A stretch of 64,000 nucleotides of DNA from JBKCUI01 sp052161625 (GTDB lineage: Bacteria > Planctomycetota > Planctomycetia > Pirellulales > Pirellulaceae): the NCBI GenBank assembly GCA_052161625.1, contig CP197412.1; one strand, 5' to 3'. The position numbers were made by a program, and so were the translations under genes. The notes under the pieces were generated by a model. It saw only the letters and a program-made list of their open reading frames with translations. It was not told where the DNA came from and ran no database searches. This document shows, one piece after another, positions 8,301-15,016 of the stretch (position 1 is its first letter; each line of letters opens with the position of its first letter).

Positions 8301-10925
8301 CGTCACAATCATGTCTCCCATCCAACTGTGCGTGATTCGCACAGAGACGTTCAAGTCTTGAATGGTAAAGCTCTCTGGTACCTCGATCGTCGAAACGGAG
8401 GTTTCCAAGTCCAGAACGGGGACAGGTGTGGTTTGAAAATACGAAGGCTCAAAGAGTCGGTTTGCGTTTGTGTCCGAATAAATCAGCAGTCCTGGCTGAG
8501 GCAGTTCGTTGGCATCCATCACTCCATCGAGATTGCGATCATTGAACGCGCGTGCGTAGGCTCTCGAGTTCTTTTGATAACCGAAATCCAATCCCTGAAA
8601 GTTACTCGTCTCATCGACCAAGGTGACGGTGTAGTTGTTGCTCGCAGGGGCTACCAACTGCCAACCTGGTGAGCTGCTTCGGATGCGATGGGTACCGATG
8701 GGAAGTGTCCCAAAGTAAAAGGCCCCAGTCGTATCCACGAAAGCTTGCGTCTCCCCCGCATTGAAAGTGCCCGAATCGTCCGCATCGACGTATGCAAACG
8801 CGCCGACATCCACGCCGGTATCGAACGGACTTCTCGCCGAATCGCGAGCAAAGTCCTCGTATATATTCCCAGCGACATCGGCCAATGTTGCCGTGCCGGT
8901 GAATTGGATGACAAACAATCCTTCATCGGAATCGTTCGAGGAAATGATCGCCGATTCGAGAAAGTTACCTCCTGCCGTCGGAGCGAAGGCGATGGTGATG
9001 TTGGTGGATTCTCCCATGCCCAAACTGCTGTCTCCGAATGTCGAGAGAATCGAAAACGGAGCAGGCACAGTGAGGTTCGTCAGTTGGAGTGGCGAAGTTC
9101 CTTGATTGCGAATCCGGAACGTCTTGGAAACCGATTGACCGACGAACAACGATCCAAATGGCACGCTGGCCCCCGATGGAAACTCGACCATGGAGTCCAC
9201 GACGGAAATTTCCGGCTTCCCCACGCCCGCTACCGCGGTGAACGCATTGAGGCGACCTTGACCGTACTCGGGATGGAACCCGGTCTGAATATCGTAAGCC
9301 ACTCCACCGATCAAATCGGTCGTGTTGCGGAGATAGGTTTTCAACTGGGCTGGACTCAAGTCGACATTCAAGATTTCCGCCTGTGCCAACACCAACGCGG
9401 CGATACCCGTCGCGAGTGGCGTTGCCGAGGAAGTACCTCCGAACCCGGTCGCGCCGGTCCCTGTGTAGTCGCCCGCAGCATAGCCTGCCGCCCCCGTTCG
9501 ATCGGTCGTCTGGATCGCCAAGTATCCGGCGCGCGTGTCGTTGCTCGGGGTGACAAAGTCGGTCCCCAAACCATAGTTGCTGTAATTGGAACGCATCCCT
9601 TGATTGTTTGTCGCTCCCACGGCGACCACCCCCGTGTTCACAAGCGCTTGGCTGGCTGGATAGCTGATGGCAGAGTTGTAGCTATTCCCGGTCGCAAAGA
9701 AATAGGCTGCCCCTTTTCCACCGCGACCATTTACAACCCCCCAAGCCAATGCGGAGTTGATCGCATTGCTAACCGAGCCACCTCCCCAAGAATTGTTCAC
9801 AATGTCGGAATGAACGGCTCCGTACCGCAACGCGTTCGCGATATTGGCATCGTTTGCGACACTACCTCCATCGAACATTCGAATACTGATGGCAGACGAT
9901 TTGTACGATGCTCCCGCCACACCTTCGTTGTTATCCCCTCGAGCGGCAGCCACACCTGCGACCGACGTCCCGTGCGCATCCCCTGGATTCTGAGGCTGGG
10001 ATTGATTCGTGTTGAAAACAAAGTTCCAACCATTGACGTCGTCGACGTAACCATTTCCATCGTTGTCGATTCCATCTCCTGCGACCTCACCCGCATTCAC
10101 CCAAGCTCGAATGTCCTGGTGAGAGCCTTGCACGCCGTCATCGATCACACCGATCACCAGATTGGATGAGCCACCAGCATTGATATCCCAAGCCTCGACG
10201 ACATCGGAATCCGCGTCGATCAAACTGCCCCCTTGTCCGATGTTATGCAAATGCCATTGTTCACCGAGCAACGGGTCATTGGGCATGTAGAACTTCTGCC
10301 AGTTTTGATAGAAGTTCGGGGAGACCCAAGCAATTTCAGGCTCCGCTAGCAACGCGTTGGCTTGCTGAAGCGTCTTCACTCCCAAGCTATCTTTTAACTT
10401 GAGCACATACTGATCGGTCGTGCCAAACATGCGATGGAACGACTCGAATTGAGGTTTGTCGCCGAGCAAGCTTTCAATGGTCTGATCCGGCTTGAGACCG
10501 ACGATGATCTCATCGAGAAGGACCATTTCGGTTTGTCCGGAAACGAACACCGGCGTGGTGTATTCGATTTCACCAAGCGACTGGAGTTGTTCGATGGTCG
10601 ATGCACTGATCGAGCCGTTCGACTCGTAAACTTGAAGTTGACCGTTCACGCCTCGAGACCACTCCAACTGTCCCTGAAGAAGGGACTCGGGGCGGGTGGG
10701 CGTTTCCAACGCGACGGCAATTTTATTGGGATGGATTTCTAAGGGGACAATCTCTTTGCCCGCGACATAGTACAAGGCTCCTTCTCCTTCACCCTGCAAT
10801 CCCGATTGCATCTCGAGCGAGGAGAAAGCATTCCAAGGTAGGTCGGCAGCCAATAGCTGACGGAGTTCAAGCCTTTCCAGTTCCGGGCGGAGACGTACGT
10901 TCTTCCCAACAGTGCGAAACTTCAT
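2367..10925 (-). CDS. Giant secreted subtilisin-like protease with 16 cadherin-like repeats and dockerin tail
   Basis: The protein has 2852 residues. The ATG at 10925 is chosen because GAAGG lies 10 bases upstream; a TTG three codons earlier has no room for that site. Order of parts: N-terminal planctomycete extracellular motif LERLELRQLLAAD (about 17-28), propeptide-like region, S8 peptidase (about 230-540) with Asp262 (IDDG), His318 (HGTS), oxyanion Asn414 and Ser499 (GTSSATP), a HYDIN/ASPM-like beta domain, an SdrD-like domain, a proprotein-convertase P-like domain, 16 cadherin-like repeats of about 99 residues (about 1030-2619, many with DPD and FDFE motifs), an Ig/VCBS-like domain, and a dockerin with two calcium loops (about 2724-2787). 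A Gly-Glu stretch and a basic RRLRARR end follow. It probably works outside the cell as a calcium-dependent adhesin or protease; substrate unknown. Confidence 0.93.
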   Translation of the reverse strand: MKFRTVGKNVRLRPELERLELRQLLAADLPWNAFSSLEMQSGLQGEGEGALYYVAGKEIVPLEIHPNKIAVALETPTRPESLLQGQLEWSRGVNGQLQVYESNGSISASTIEQLQSLGEIEYTTPVFVSGQTEMVLLDEIIVGLKPDQTIESLLGDKPQFESFHRMFGTTDQYVLKLKDSLGVKTLQQANALLAEPEIAWVSPNFYQNWQKFYMPNDPLLGEQWHLHNIGQGGSLIDADSDVVEAWDINAGGSSNLVIGVIDDGVQGSHQDIRAWVNAGEVAGDGIDNDGNGYVDDVNGWNFVFNTNQSQPQNPGDAHGTSVAGVAAARGDNNEGVAGASYKSSAISIRMFDGGSVANDANIANALRYGAVHSDIVNNSWGGGSVSNAINSALAWGVVNGRGGKGAAYFFATGNSYNSAISYPASQALVNTGVVAVGATNNQGMRSNYSNYGLGTDFVTPSNDTRAGYLAIQTTDRTGAAGYAAGDYTGTGATGFGGTSSATPLATGIAALVLAQAEILNVDLSPAQLKTYLRNTTDLIGGVAYDIQTGFHPEYGQGRLNAFTAVAGVGKPEISVVDSMVEFPSGASVPFGSLFVGQSVSKTFRIRNQGTSPLQLTNLTVPAPFSILSTFGDSSLGMGESTNITIAFAPTAGGNFLESAIISSNDSDEGLFVIQFTGTATLADVAGNIYEDFARDSARSPFDTGVDVGAFAYVDADDSGTFNAGETQAFVDTTGAFYFGTLPIGTHRIRSSSPGWQLVAPASNNYTVTLVDETSNFQGLDFGYQKNSRAYARAFNDRNLDGVMDANELPQPGLLIYSDTNANRLFEPSYFQTTPVPVLDLETSVSTIEVPESFTIQDLNVSVRITHSWMGDMIVTLVSPTGARVLLANQRGSSQGGYINTIFDDEATVTIGSGTFPYTGRYRPESTLTAVDGSDAKGTWKLEVFDTFGADEGVIEAWSLNFGGNEIGRRTNGDGFVGVDVPGGTTPLQLELSGTFDYTVPSNGVRNVTGSVNPINGLLFGVINENFAPTNLFLSNSSVPENRPIGTSVGSFTTQDLNTRDTFVYSLVAGGVDNARFSIVGNTLRTAAMFDFETKNSYSIRVRSTDSGGLYIEKDFVIAVIDVNESASTISLSNNILAENELAPHFVGTLSTNDPDTGDVVTYRLVAGAGSGDNSLFRVTGNTLEAIVSLDFEARSFYSVRIRATDISGLSIERSFVIIATNVNEAPQAIQITNTQIFENQPTGTIVGNMNATDPENNVIQYALVGGDGSDDNHRFTIVGQQLFAAESFDFETNKRMAIRVRATDAGGLSIERSLVIGTLNVNENPTLLELSNDTVDEFRPMGTAVGLLSTTDPDVGDRFTYSLFGTASFPDNMQFSIVGNEIRTAGVFDFESRTEYVVQVRSTDLGGLSYSIPLTVRIRDVNDPPSDIGLSSNEIAENAPVGTAIGTFNTFDPDSGDTFVYSFATGAGATDNALFSLAGNELRAAATFNFETRSSYSIRVASVDASGERLEKFFAIRVADAPEAPTTLVLSSNQFPEDANSSYPIGIFSATDPDAGDTLAYSLATGTGDTDNSLFEITASGALRTKPGTAFDYESRSSYSIRARVQDSAGLSHEGEFVLRVTNVNESPYSLDLTYSLSENTPSSTPVGQLTALDLDTPDTLSFSLVAGVGSDDNGLFSVTSGGALTLLSPADFEAKETYSIRARVTDVGGLWVEGSFLLQVSDVPEAPLALSFSPTSLAENADLGAVIGSLSTTDSDRNESFTYSFVNGAGGDDNGQFAIIGNSVRSLFVPDFETKQSYQLRIRSTDKDGLSIESPFVVSIIDVNESPSSLALSANTLAENAPSSSWIGQLSAIDPDGGDILTFELVSGAGDLSNTLFEIRGDELFARDPFDFETSPVHTIRIAARDLGGLQVEQTFTILIQDVNEAPTPPTLTRFDLDENSPTGSVIGRILSTDEDLNDPTRFELVVGFGDDADFVLAGDQLLAVGSFNFEDKSLYTIAIQAIDRSGDGPIATFTITVNDVNEAPTTISLASDWVVENVSIPWSFGPLSHNDPDANDVLTWSLASGLGDGDNGRFEIIAGELHLITSPDFESQSEYSIRLRGEDLGGLFVEQAFVLRVQNVEELPFGLTLSNDTLPESPDANRLVGLLSATDPDGLPMEYVLTAGFGDAQSFAIVGNELRILNPTDFESTDSFVIGLTAGDAAGNEITQIYSISITDVEEAPTSIAFNRSSVPENFPIDTPIGIFTATDSDRDETFTYTLLGSENHGLYILGDQLFAGELLDFESLISTSGLLSLTVRATDSSNLFVDRTIDLQVQDINEAPTRIFLSQATTVENNLPPTEIGLLSTDDPDAFVVPIRFTLVAGEGSLDNSRFEIVDDRLVLIDTTDFEQSSTLRVRLRATDERGGFVEQTFSIGVFNQNESPFDLQLSNATIEEGPTTGRLIGLLTAVEPDGSPIEFVLPAGGGNNDAFEILGNQLRLIGEANFEVQSSYSVVVRAVDPQGLYTESPFEIVITDVAESPTGLSLSNTRIDENVPVGTLVGNLTTTDPDLGETFSYSILSIDGDASNGSFVIAGSELRTNARMNYEALSGYVLRVQTTDSDGLQFDRLLRIDLNDLVELPPQASNDAGRTTIGLAMMLNVLSNDLDLDGQIEPSTIEIVGLPARGSVQILADGSLQYTPSSNPLVGLIYSDAFQYRVRDDQDVWSNVATVDLQVDSAFFNRQNPFDIDADGSVTPLDALVLVNEINLTGSRVLPRPVPFSAPYIDPNNDGTLDPLDVLQVVNYLNNSSGFGFGLEGEGEGEAAEGATETGAIPANAIAGLDYLYSHWDDIGAASLANDDATDSTRRLRARR
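2517..2546 (-). repeat. CCCCTT hexamer run encoding Gly-Glu repeats
   Basis: A 6-bp repeat (CCCCTT on the plus strand, three to four copies) lies in the coding end of the giant secreted protein and is read as GEGEGE. Its unit is a multiple of three, so copy changes would keep the frame. Confidence 0.6.
2565..2756 (-). other. Dockerin-type calcium-binding module within the giant protein
   Basis: Two duplicated loops, DIDADGSVTPLDALVLVN and DPNNDGTLDPLDVLQVVN, match the type I dockerin pattern of Asp/Asn calcium ligands followed by an amphipathic helix. In planctomycetes such modules are common at the C-terminus of very large secreted proteins; a cohesin partner was not seen in this window. 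Confidence 0.8.
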
Positions 10926-11388
10926 GACGTGCAAGCCTTCGTTGTAGTGTGTGCCGAATTCGCTGGACGTAGCGAATGTAGCGGTTGTCGCATCCGACCA
11001 ATCCTAAATGGATTCGGGCATTTCCGGTGGATTCTGCGAAGGCTTTTTGCGAAAAAAGTCAGCAAAAAAGCCAGATCTGGGCGTCTGTTTTGGCCCAGCC
11101 CGCGTCGCTTGCTCTCCCCCCTCGCCCTGTCCGGTGAAAGGGGATGGAAGGCGAGAGGGATTCCCGCGTTGCTACGACACCTGCGTCAGTGAGCGGGGCG
11201 GGCTCGCAGGCGGGTTTATCGCGAGGGATCCATGGGGTACATCCAAACCAAAAATAGTACCATCCATAACCCAATTCATGACAACAAGATGCACCAAACC
11301 ATTACAACGGTCTGCATTCCATAAACAAATCATACCCGACTTCTAGAATCCACCTGCGGTGGTGGGAGTACGCCTATCGGTGGGATCT
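10926..11388. other. Intergenic region upstream of the giant gene
   Basis: No gene is supported in these 463 bases. They should hold the promoter of the giant gene (transcribed leftward) and the end of the galT transcript. An AT-richer stretch (about 11240-11345) contrasts with the GC-rich neighbours, and an imperfect inverted repeat lies at 11117-11159. Short open frames here have no family signature. Confidence 0.6.
11117..11159. repeat. Imperfect inverted repeat
   Basis: CCCCCTCGCC (11117-11126) pairs with GGCGAGAGGG (11150-11159), 9 of 10 positions, across a 23-base loop. There is no T run, so it is not a classical terminator. It could be a dispersed palindromic element; a genome-wide search would tell. 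Confidence 0.4.
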
Positions 11389-12648
11389 TCAAAGATCCCC
11401 AGCGGTTGGCAAGTGACTGCGCAAGACCGAGGCAGCCAGCTCCGGTTTCGTCGTGTTGATGAAGCAATCGGACCCCCACTCAAAGCCAGCGACTTTGCTG
11501 AGCCGGGGAATGACCCGCAATCGCCAGTGATGCGAGTTCCGGTCGGGACGATGGAAGGGGGCTGTTTGTAACACGTAGTTGTAAGCGGCGTAGGGCTGAG
11601 CAGATTCGAGAGCAGCCAAACACGCTTTCAAAACCTTCGCAAGATCCTTCAACTCGCTCTCGGGAACTTCGTCAAAGTGGCAGCGATGTTTTTTAGGAAT
11701 GATCGAAAAGGCAAACGGGAAACGGGATGCGAAGGGACAGAACGCCACGAAGGACTCCGACTCCATGACAATCCTCTCTTGCGCGCGAAGCTCTTCGGAC
11801 TGCAATTGGCAGATATAGCATTGAGCGAAACGATGTCGGTACTCGGTCAATCTTCGATGCATACGTTCGACATCGCTCGGAACAAAATCGAGACACATCA
11901 ATTGGCTATGCGTGTGCGACAGGGACGCCCCTGCGTCCGCTCCGTAGTTCTTGAAGACCACTGCATACTGGAGTCCGCGTTGTGAACGCCAATGTCCCAA
12001 TCTCAATCGATAGGCCTGCAGAACCAATTCGACTTGATCCAGCGGCAGCGCGGTGACGCTATCGACGTGGTTCGGCGATTCGATAATAACTTCATGGGTC
12101 CCCGAAACACACTGGCGATGGAAAAAAGGATGGGACTCGCTCATCTCCAACGTACTAACGACCTGTTGGAGTACTCCCTCGCCTGCCATGGCTCCAGGCC
12201 GATTGGTATTGCGATGGTTTCCGTTGTCTCGATGGTAAGCACTGGAATGGTTGCGATGAGCGCCATGCTCGGCCCCGGCAAAATTGTCGGACCCGGCAAA
12301 GTGGTCGGACCCACCACAGTTGTCGATTCGGGTTTCCGGTGAAGATCGAAGAATCGCAGGGAACTTGTTCGGTACGACCCGTACCTTCCAATGATCCAGT
12401 GCGCCCTGAAGCTCTCGCTGGATCTCACCTCGGATCAGAGGGCGTGTTTGCTCATGATCGCTCGCAGGAAGCACGAGGGTTGGCTCAGGCGTCTCCCGCT
12501 CGGAACCGGAACAGAACGGGCAAGCATGCAACCCGGTAAGGGTCGCGCAAGGTTTCATGTGGGGTCGAAACTCGTTCGGCCTTTCCTCGCGATTGGGAGC
12601 AAAAATCACCCATCGATCCGCCAGCCAGTCGTAGCGTGTTTCGTGCAT
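11389..12648 (-). CDS. galT: GalT-like nucleotidyltransferase (HIT superfamily)
   Basis: About 419 residues from ATG 12648, which has GGGAG 11 bases upstream; an in-frame TTG at 12666 has none. N-terminal WVIFAPNREERPNEF and CPFC (about 43-46, zinc site) followed by the catalytic HTHSQ (His245, His247) match galactose-1-phosphate uridylyltransferase and the related ADP-glucose phosphorylases. The reaction is transfer of a nucleotidyl group between sugar phosphates via a His-nucleotide intermediate. A His/Asn/Gly-rich insert at about 109-160, partly built from 18-bp repeats, interrupts the N-terminal half. It follows glgA by 28 bp, so both are likely co-transcribed; this favours a role in glucose-1-phosphate/glycogen metabolism as much as galactose use. 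Confidence 0.88.
   Translation of the reverse strand: MHETRYDWLADRWVIFAPNREERPNEFRPHMKPCATLTGLHACPFCSGSERETPEPTLVLPASDHEQTRPLIRGEIQRELQGALDHWKVRVVPNKFPAILRSSPETRIDNCGGSDHFAGSDNFAGAEHGAHRNHSSAYHRDNGNHRNTNRPGAMAGEGVLQQVVSTLEMSESHPFFHRQCVSGTHEVIIESPNHVDSVTALPLDQVELVLQAYRLRLGHWRSQRGLQYAVVFKNYGADAGASLSHTHSQLMCLDFVPSDVERMHRRLTEYRHRFAQCYICQLQSEELRAQERIVMESESFVAFCPFASRFPFAFSIIPKKHRCHFDEVPESELKDLAKVLKACLAALESAQPYAAYNYVLQTAPFHRPDRNSHHWRLRVIPRLSKVAGFEWGSDCFINTTKPELAASVLRSHLPTAGDL
12274..12327 (-). repeat. 18-bp in-frame tandem repeat inside galT
   Basis: Two near-identical 18-bp units (12274-12291 and 12292-12309, differing at two bases) and a decayed third (12310-12327) encode Ser-Asp-Asn/His-Phe-Ala-Gly units in the galT insert. 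The unit keeps the reading frame. Confidence 0.8.
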
Positions 12649-12676
12649 GGGTGGGGTGACTCCCAAATGGGTTGTT

Positions 12677-14182
12677 CTAGAGTCTGCCTTCGATCGCTGC
12701 TTGCTCGCGGGCGCGACTGTAGACAGATTCGTAAAATGATGCGCTCGTGGACCACGACCAGTCTTGCTGCATTCCTCGTGAGACCAGTCTACCCCATTGA
12801 TTGCAATCTTGCGAATAGATATTCAGTGCTCTCCAGACGCATTCTGTAATTCCTTGCAAGGAATAATCACGGAAGGCGAACCCAGTCGCCCGATCCGCAG
12901 ACTCCCCGTCGCCTGCCAAGTCGTCGCCTGCCAAGTCGGCGACTGTGTCGTTGAGCCCCCCTGTGGCATGGACGACGGGAACGGTTCCGTACCGCAGGCT
13001 GTAGAGCTGGTTCAAGCCGCAGGGCTCGTAGCGGCTCGGCATGAGAAACATGTCCGCGCCAGCCTCGATTTTGTGCGCCAAGGGCTCCGAAAACTCCAGG
13101 CGAACCGCAACCTTGTCCGGGTATCTGGCTGCCAATTGGGAAAGTGCCGTGGCGAATCGATGCTCGCCATTCCCCAAAATCACCCACTGGGCGGGCATCT
13201 GCTCGACCGACCCTTCCATGAGCGGCTTGACCAAATCCCACCCTTTTTGCTCGGCCAATCGCCCGATCAACCCGATCACAGGCTTCGTCGGGTCGGCCGG
13301 AAGACCCATCAAATGCTGCAAATCGGATTTGCAAACCGTTTTACCATCCCGCCAGTTTTCGACCCCGAAGTTCTGCGCAATGTGATGGTCATGCCTCGGA
13401 TCCCAGACGTTGTAATCGACTCCATTGACGATTCCGAGCAATCGGGATTGCTTGGCTCGTAGCACTCCATCCAGTCCGCATCCATGCTCTGGCGTTTGGA
13501 TCTCTTGCGCGTAGCTGGGGCTCACCGTGGTGACAAAATCCGCGAAGGAGATGCCTGTCTTCAAAAAATTCAAATCGCCGTAGAACTCCATTTGCTGCCA
13601 GTTGAAGAACTGCCAATCCAGGCCGGTCAAGTGCATGTCATGACTCCAGAATCGGCCTTGATAAGCCAAATTGTGGATCGTCATCACCGAGGCGGCATGC
13701 TGGTACCAACGCTTGCCACCAAACCCGGTCCGAACATAAGCCGGCAACAATCCCGCCTGCCAATCGTGCGCGTGCAACACGTCGACATGCATCTGTAGAC
13801 GCTCGATCGCTTCGACAACCGTGCGACAAAAGAAGGCGAATCGCTCTGCGTTATCGCGATAGTCGCCATGCTCGTCGCCATACAAGTGCTCGCGATCAAA
13901 GTAATGCGGCTGATCGACGAAGTAGACATCGGCTGCCCCCTCATGCAGGGTCGTCTTCAATATCCGCGCGGCAACTTGCTTTCCAGCCATGTCGACCACA
14001 AACGAAACATGCGTGTCTTCCATCGGTTGCCCCGAGTGGATCGCGCGACGGTAACCTGGCAAGAACAACGAACATCGATGCCCCCGCGCCGCCAAATGCT
14101 TGGGCAACGCTCCACAAACATCCGCCAATCCACCGGTCTTTGCGAAGGGAACCGCTTCGGAAGCGGCAAGTACGATGTGCAT
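12677..14182 (-). CDS. glgA: Glycogen synthase (GT5)
   Basis: The protein has 501 residues, close to the usual GlgA length (about 480-500). It transfers glucose from ADP-glucose to the non-reducing end of alpha-1,4-glucan. The N-terminal KTGGLADV (Lys15) binds ADP-glucose; HAHDWQAGLLP follows; the C-terminal half has IGLIGRLAEQKGWDLV and MPSRYEPCGLNQLYSLRYGTVP with the retaining-GT EX7E-type segment. It starts with ATG and is followed by the galT-like gene after a short spacer. Two 12-bp direct repeats lie about 110 bp upstream and may be a control site. Confidence 0.96.
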   Translation of the reverse strand: MHIVLAASEAVPFAKTGGLADVCGALPKHLAARGHRCSLFLPGYRRAIHSGQPMEDTHVSFVVDMAGKQVAARILKTTLHEGAADVYFVDQPHYFDREHLYGDEHGDYRDNAERFAFFCRTVVEAIERLQMHVDVLHAHDWQAGLLPAYVRTGFGGKRWYQHAASVMTIHNLAYQGRFWSHDMHLTGLDWQFFNWQQMEFYGDLNFLKTGISFADFVTTVSPSYAQEIQTPEHGCGLDGVLRAKQSRLLGIVNGVDYNVWDPRHDHHIAQNFGVENWRDGKTVCKSDLQHLMGLPADPTKPVIGLIGRLAEQKGWDLVKPLMEGSVEQMPAQWVILGNGEHRFATALSQLAARYPDKVAVRLEFSEPLAHKIEAGADMFLMPSRYEPCGLNQLYSLRYGTVPVVHATGGLNDTVADLAGDDLAGDGESADRATGFAFRDYSLQGITECVWRALNIYSQDCNQWGRLVSRGMQQDWSWSTSASFYESVYSRAREQAAIEGRL

Positions 14183-14287
14183 TCTCGTGGTCTCTCAAGG
14201 AAGGATTAGCAACCAGGTGCTTTGGAGGGTCGCATGATAACATAACTTTTCTCAACTTCGAGCCACCCAGCAATGCACCCGCTCCTT

Positions 14288-14325
14288 GTCAAGAGGACAG
14301 AAGGAAGGAAACGGTCAAGAGGACA
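14288..14325. repeat. Two 12-bp direct repeats GTCAAGAGGACA, possible operator
   Basis: The 12-mer occurs perfectly at 14288-14299 and 14314-14325, start-to-start 26 bp, about two and a half DNA turns, in the spacer between glgA (leftward) and the DUF2617 gene (rightward). The arrangement suits a dimeric regulator, but no regulator is identified. Confidence 0.5.
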
Positions 14326-14399
14326 CATACCACCCCTCCGAGTTTTGACATCAATCCCGCCCTGGTAATTTCTTTAGCCAGATTGTTGCAAAGTTGATC

Positions 14400-14429
14400 T
14401 TGGTAGCCCCATAATCACCCCACTATAAT
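14400..14429 (+). promoter_or_regulatory. Candidate sigma-70 promoter of the DUF2617 gene
   Basis: TTGGTA (14400-14405) and a perfect TATAAT (14424-14429) are separated by 18 bp. The predicted transcript start near 14436 would leave about 40 bases of leader before the GTG start at 14477. Seen by eye only. Confidence 0.5.
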
Positions 14430-14476
14430 CGCGACCCTCACGATCGATTCTCCCCCTCATCCCCCAAAGGCCTGCC

Positions 14477-15016
14477 GTGCTTTCGATTCGACCGACTATC
14501 GCAGAACACGCACTGTATGTTTACGGACGATCGATCCACCCAGAGCTTTTTCAAATCTACAAAACGAAACAGATCCAACGCTCGAACTACTCCGCCCGTA
14601 TCGATATCACCGGTGACGGACATGTGATCACTTTCGTCTGCGGCCATCTCGTGATCTCCGAAGTCCTCTGCTCCTGCCAGCAGCTACTGCCCCAAAAACG
14701 TCGTATTCTCTCCTCTCCGCTACGTTCCAAGTTCTATCAAGAAGTCGATCGAAATGCGGTCATCCGCTACACGACCGAATGCGAACGGGAGTCGGTCTCA
14801 CCGGATATGTTCTGGATGGTGCAAACCCAATTGCAGCGATCCGAGTGCGACCAAGAGCTTCTTCAAACCTTCGATTCAAGCGGTCGCATCGCCTACGGTG
14901 CGGTCAGCTACCTTCATGTCGAAGAGCGAGAAAACCAAATGCTCGTCCAAGCCTTCCACACCTTCCCGGACGACCACACTATTTTGAAGGCCGTTTCGAC
15001 CTTTCAAGCTCTCTAG
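14477..15016 (+). CDS. DUF2617 family protein
   Basis: The protein has 179 residues and starts with GTG, preceded by CAAAGG at a 6-base spacing. MLSIRPTIAEHALYVYGRSIHPELF and the internal GHVITFVCGHLVISEVLC match my recollection of the DUF2617 family, known from actinobacteria and planctomycetes without an assigned function. There is no signal peptide or membrane segment, so it is probably cytosolic. Its stop codon TAG lies in a CTAG shared with the stop of the convergent kinase gene. Neighbours do not suggest a role. Confidence 0.75.
   Translation: MLSIRPTIAEHALYVYGRSIHPELFQIYKTKQIQRSNYSARIDITGDGHVITFVCGHLVISEVLCSCQQLLPQKRRILSSPLRSKFYQEVDRNAVIRYTTECERESVSPDMFWMVQTQLQRSECDQELLQTFDSSGRIAYGAVSYLHVEERENQMLVQAFHTFPDDHTILKAVSTFQAL

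Noticed and set aside
8688..10169. 493-codon open frame antisense to the giant gene
   Set aside because: Shadow of the subtilisin region; low-complexity Arg-rich content and no motif.
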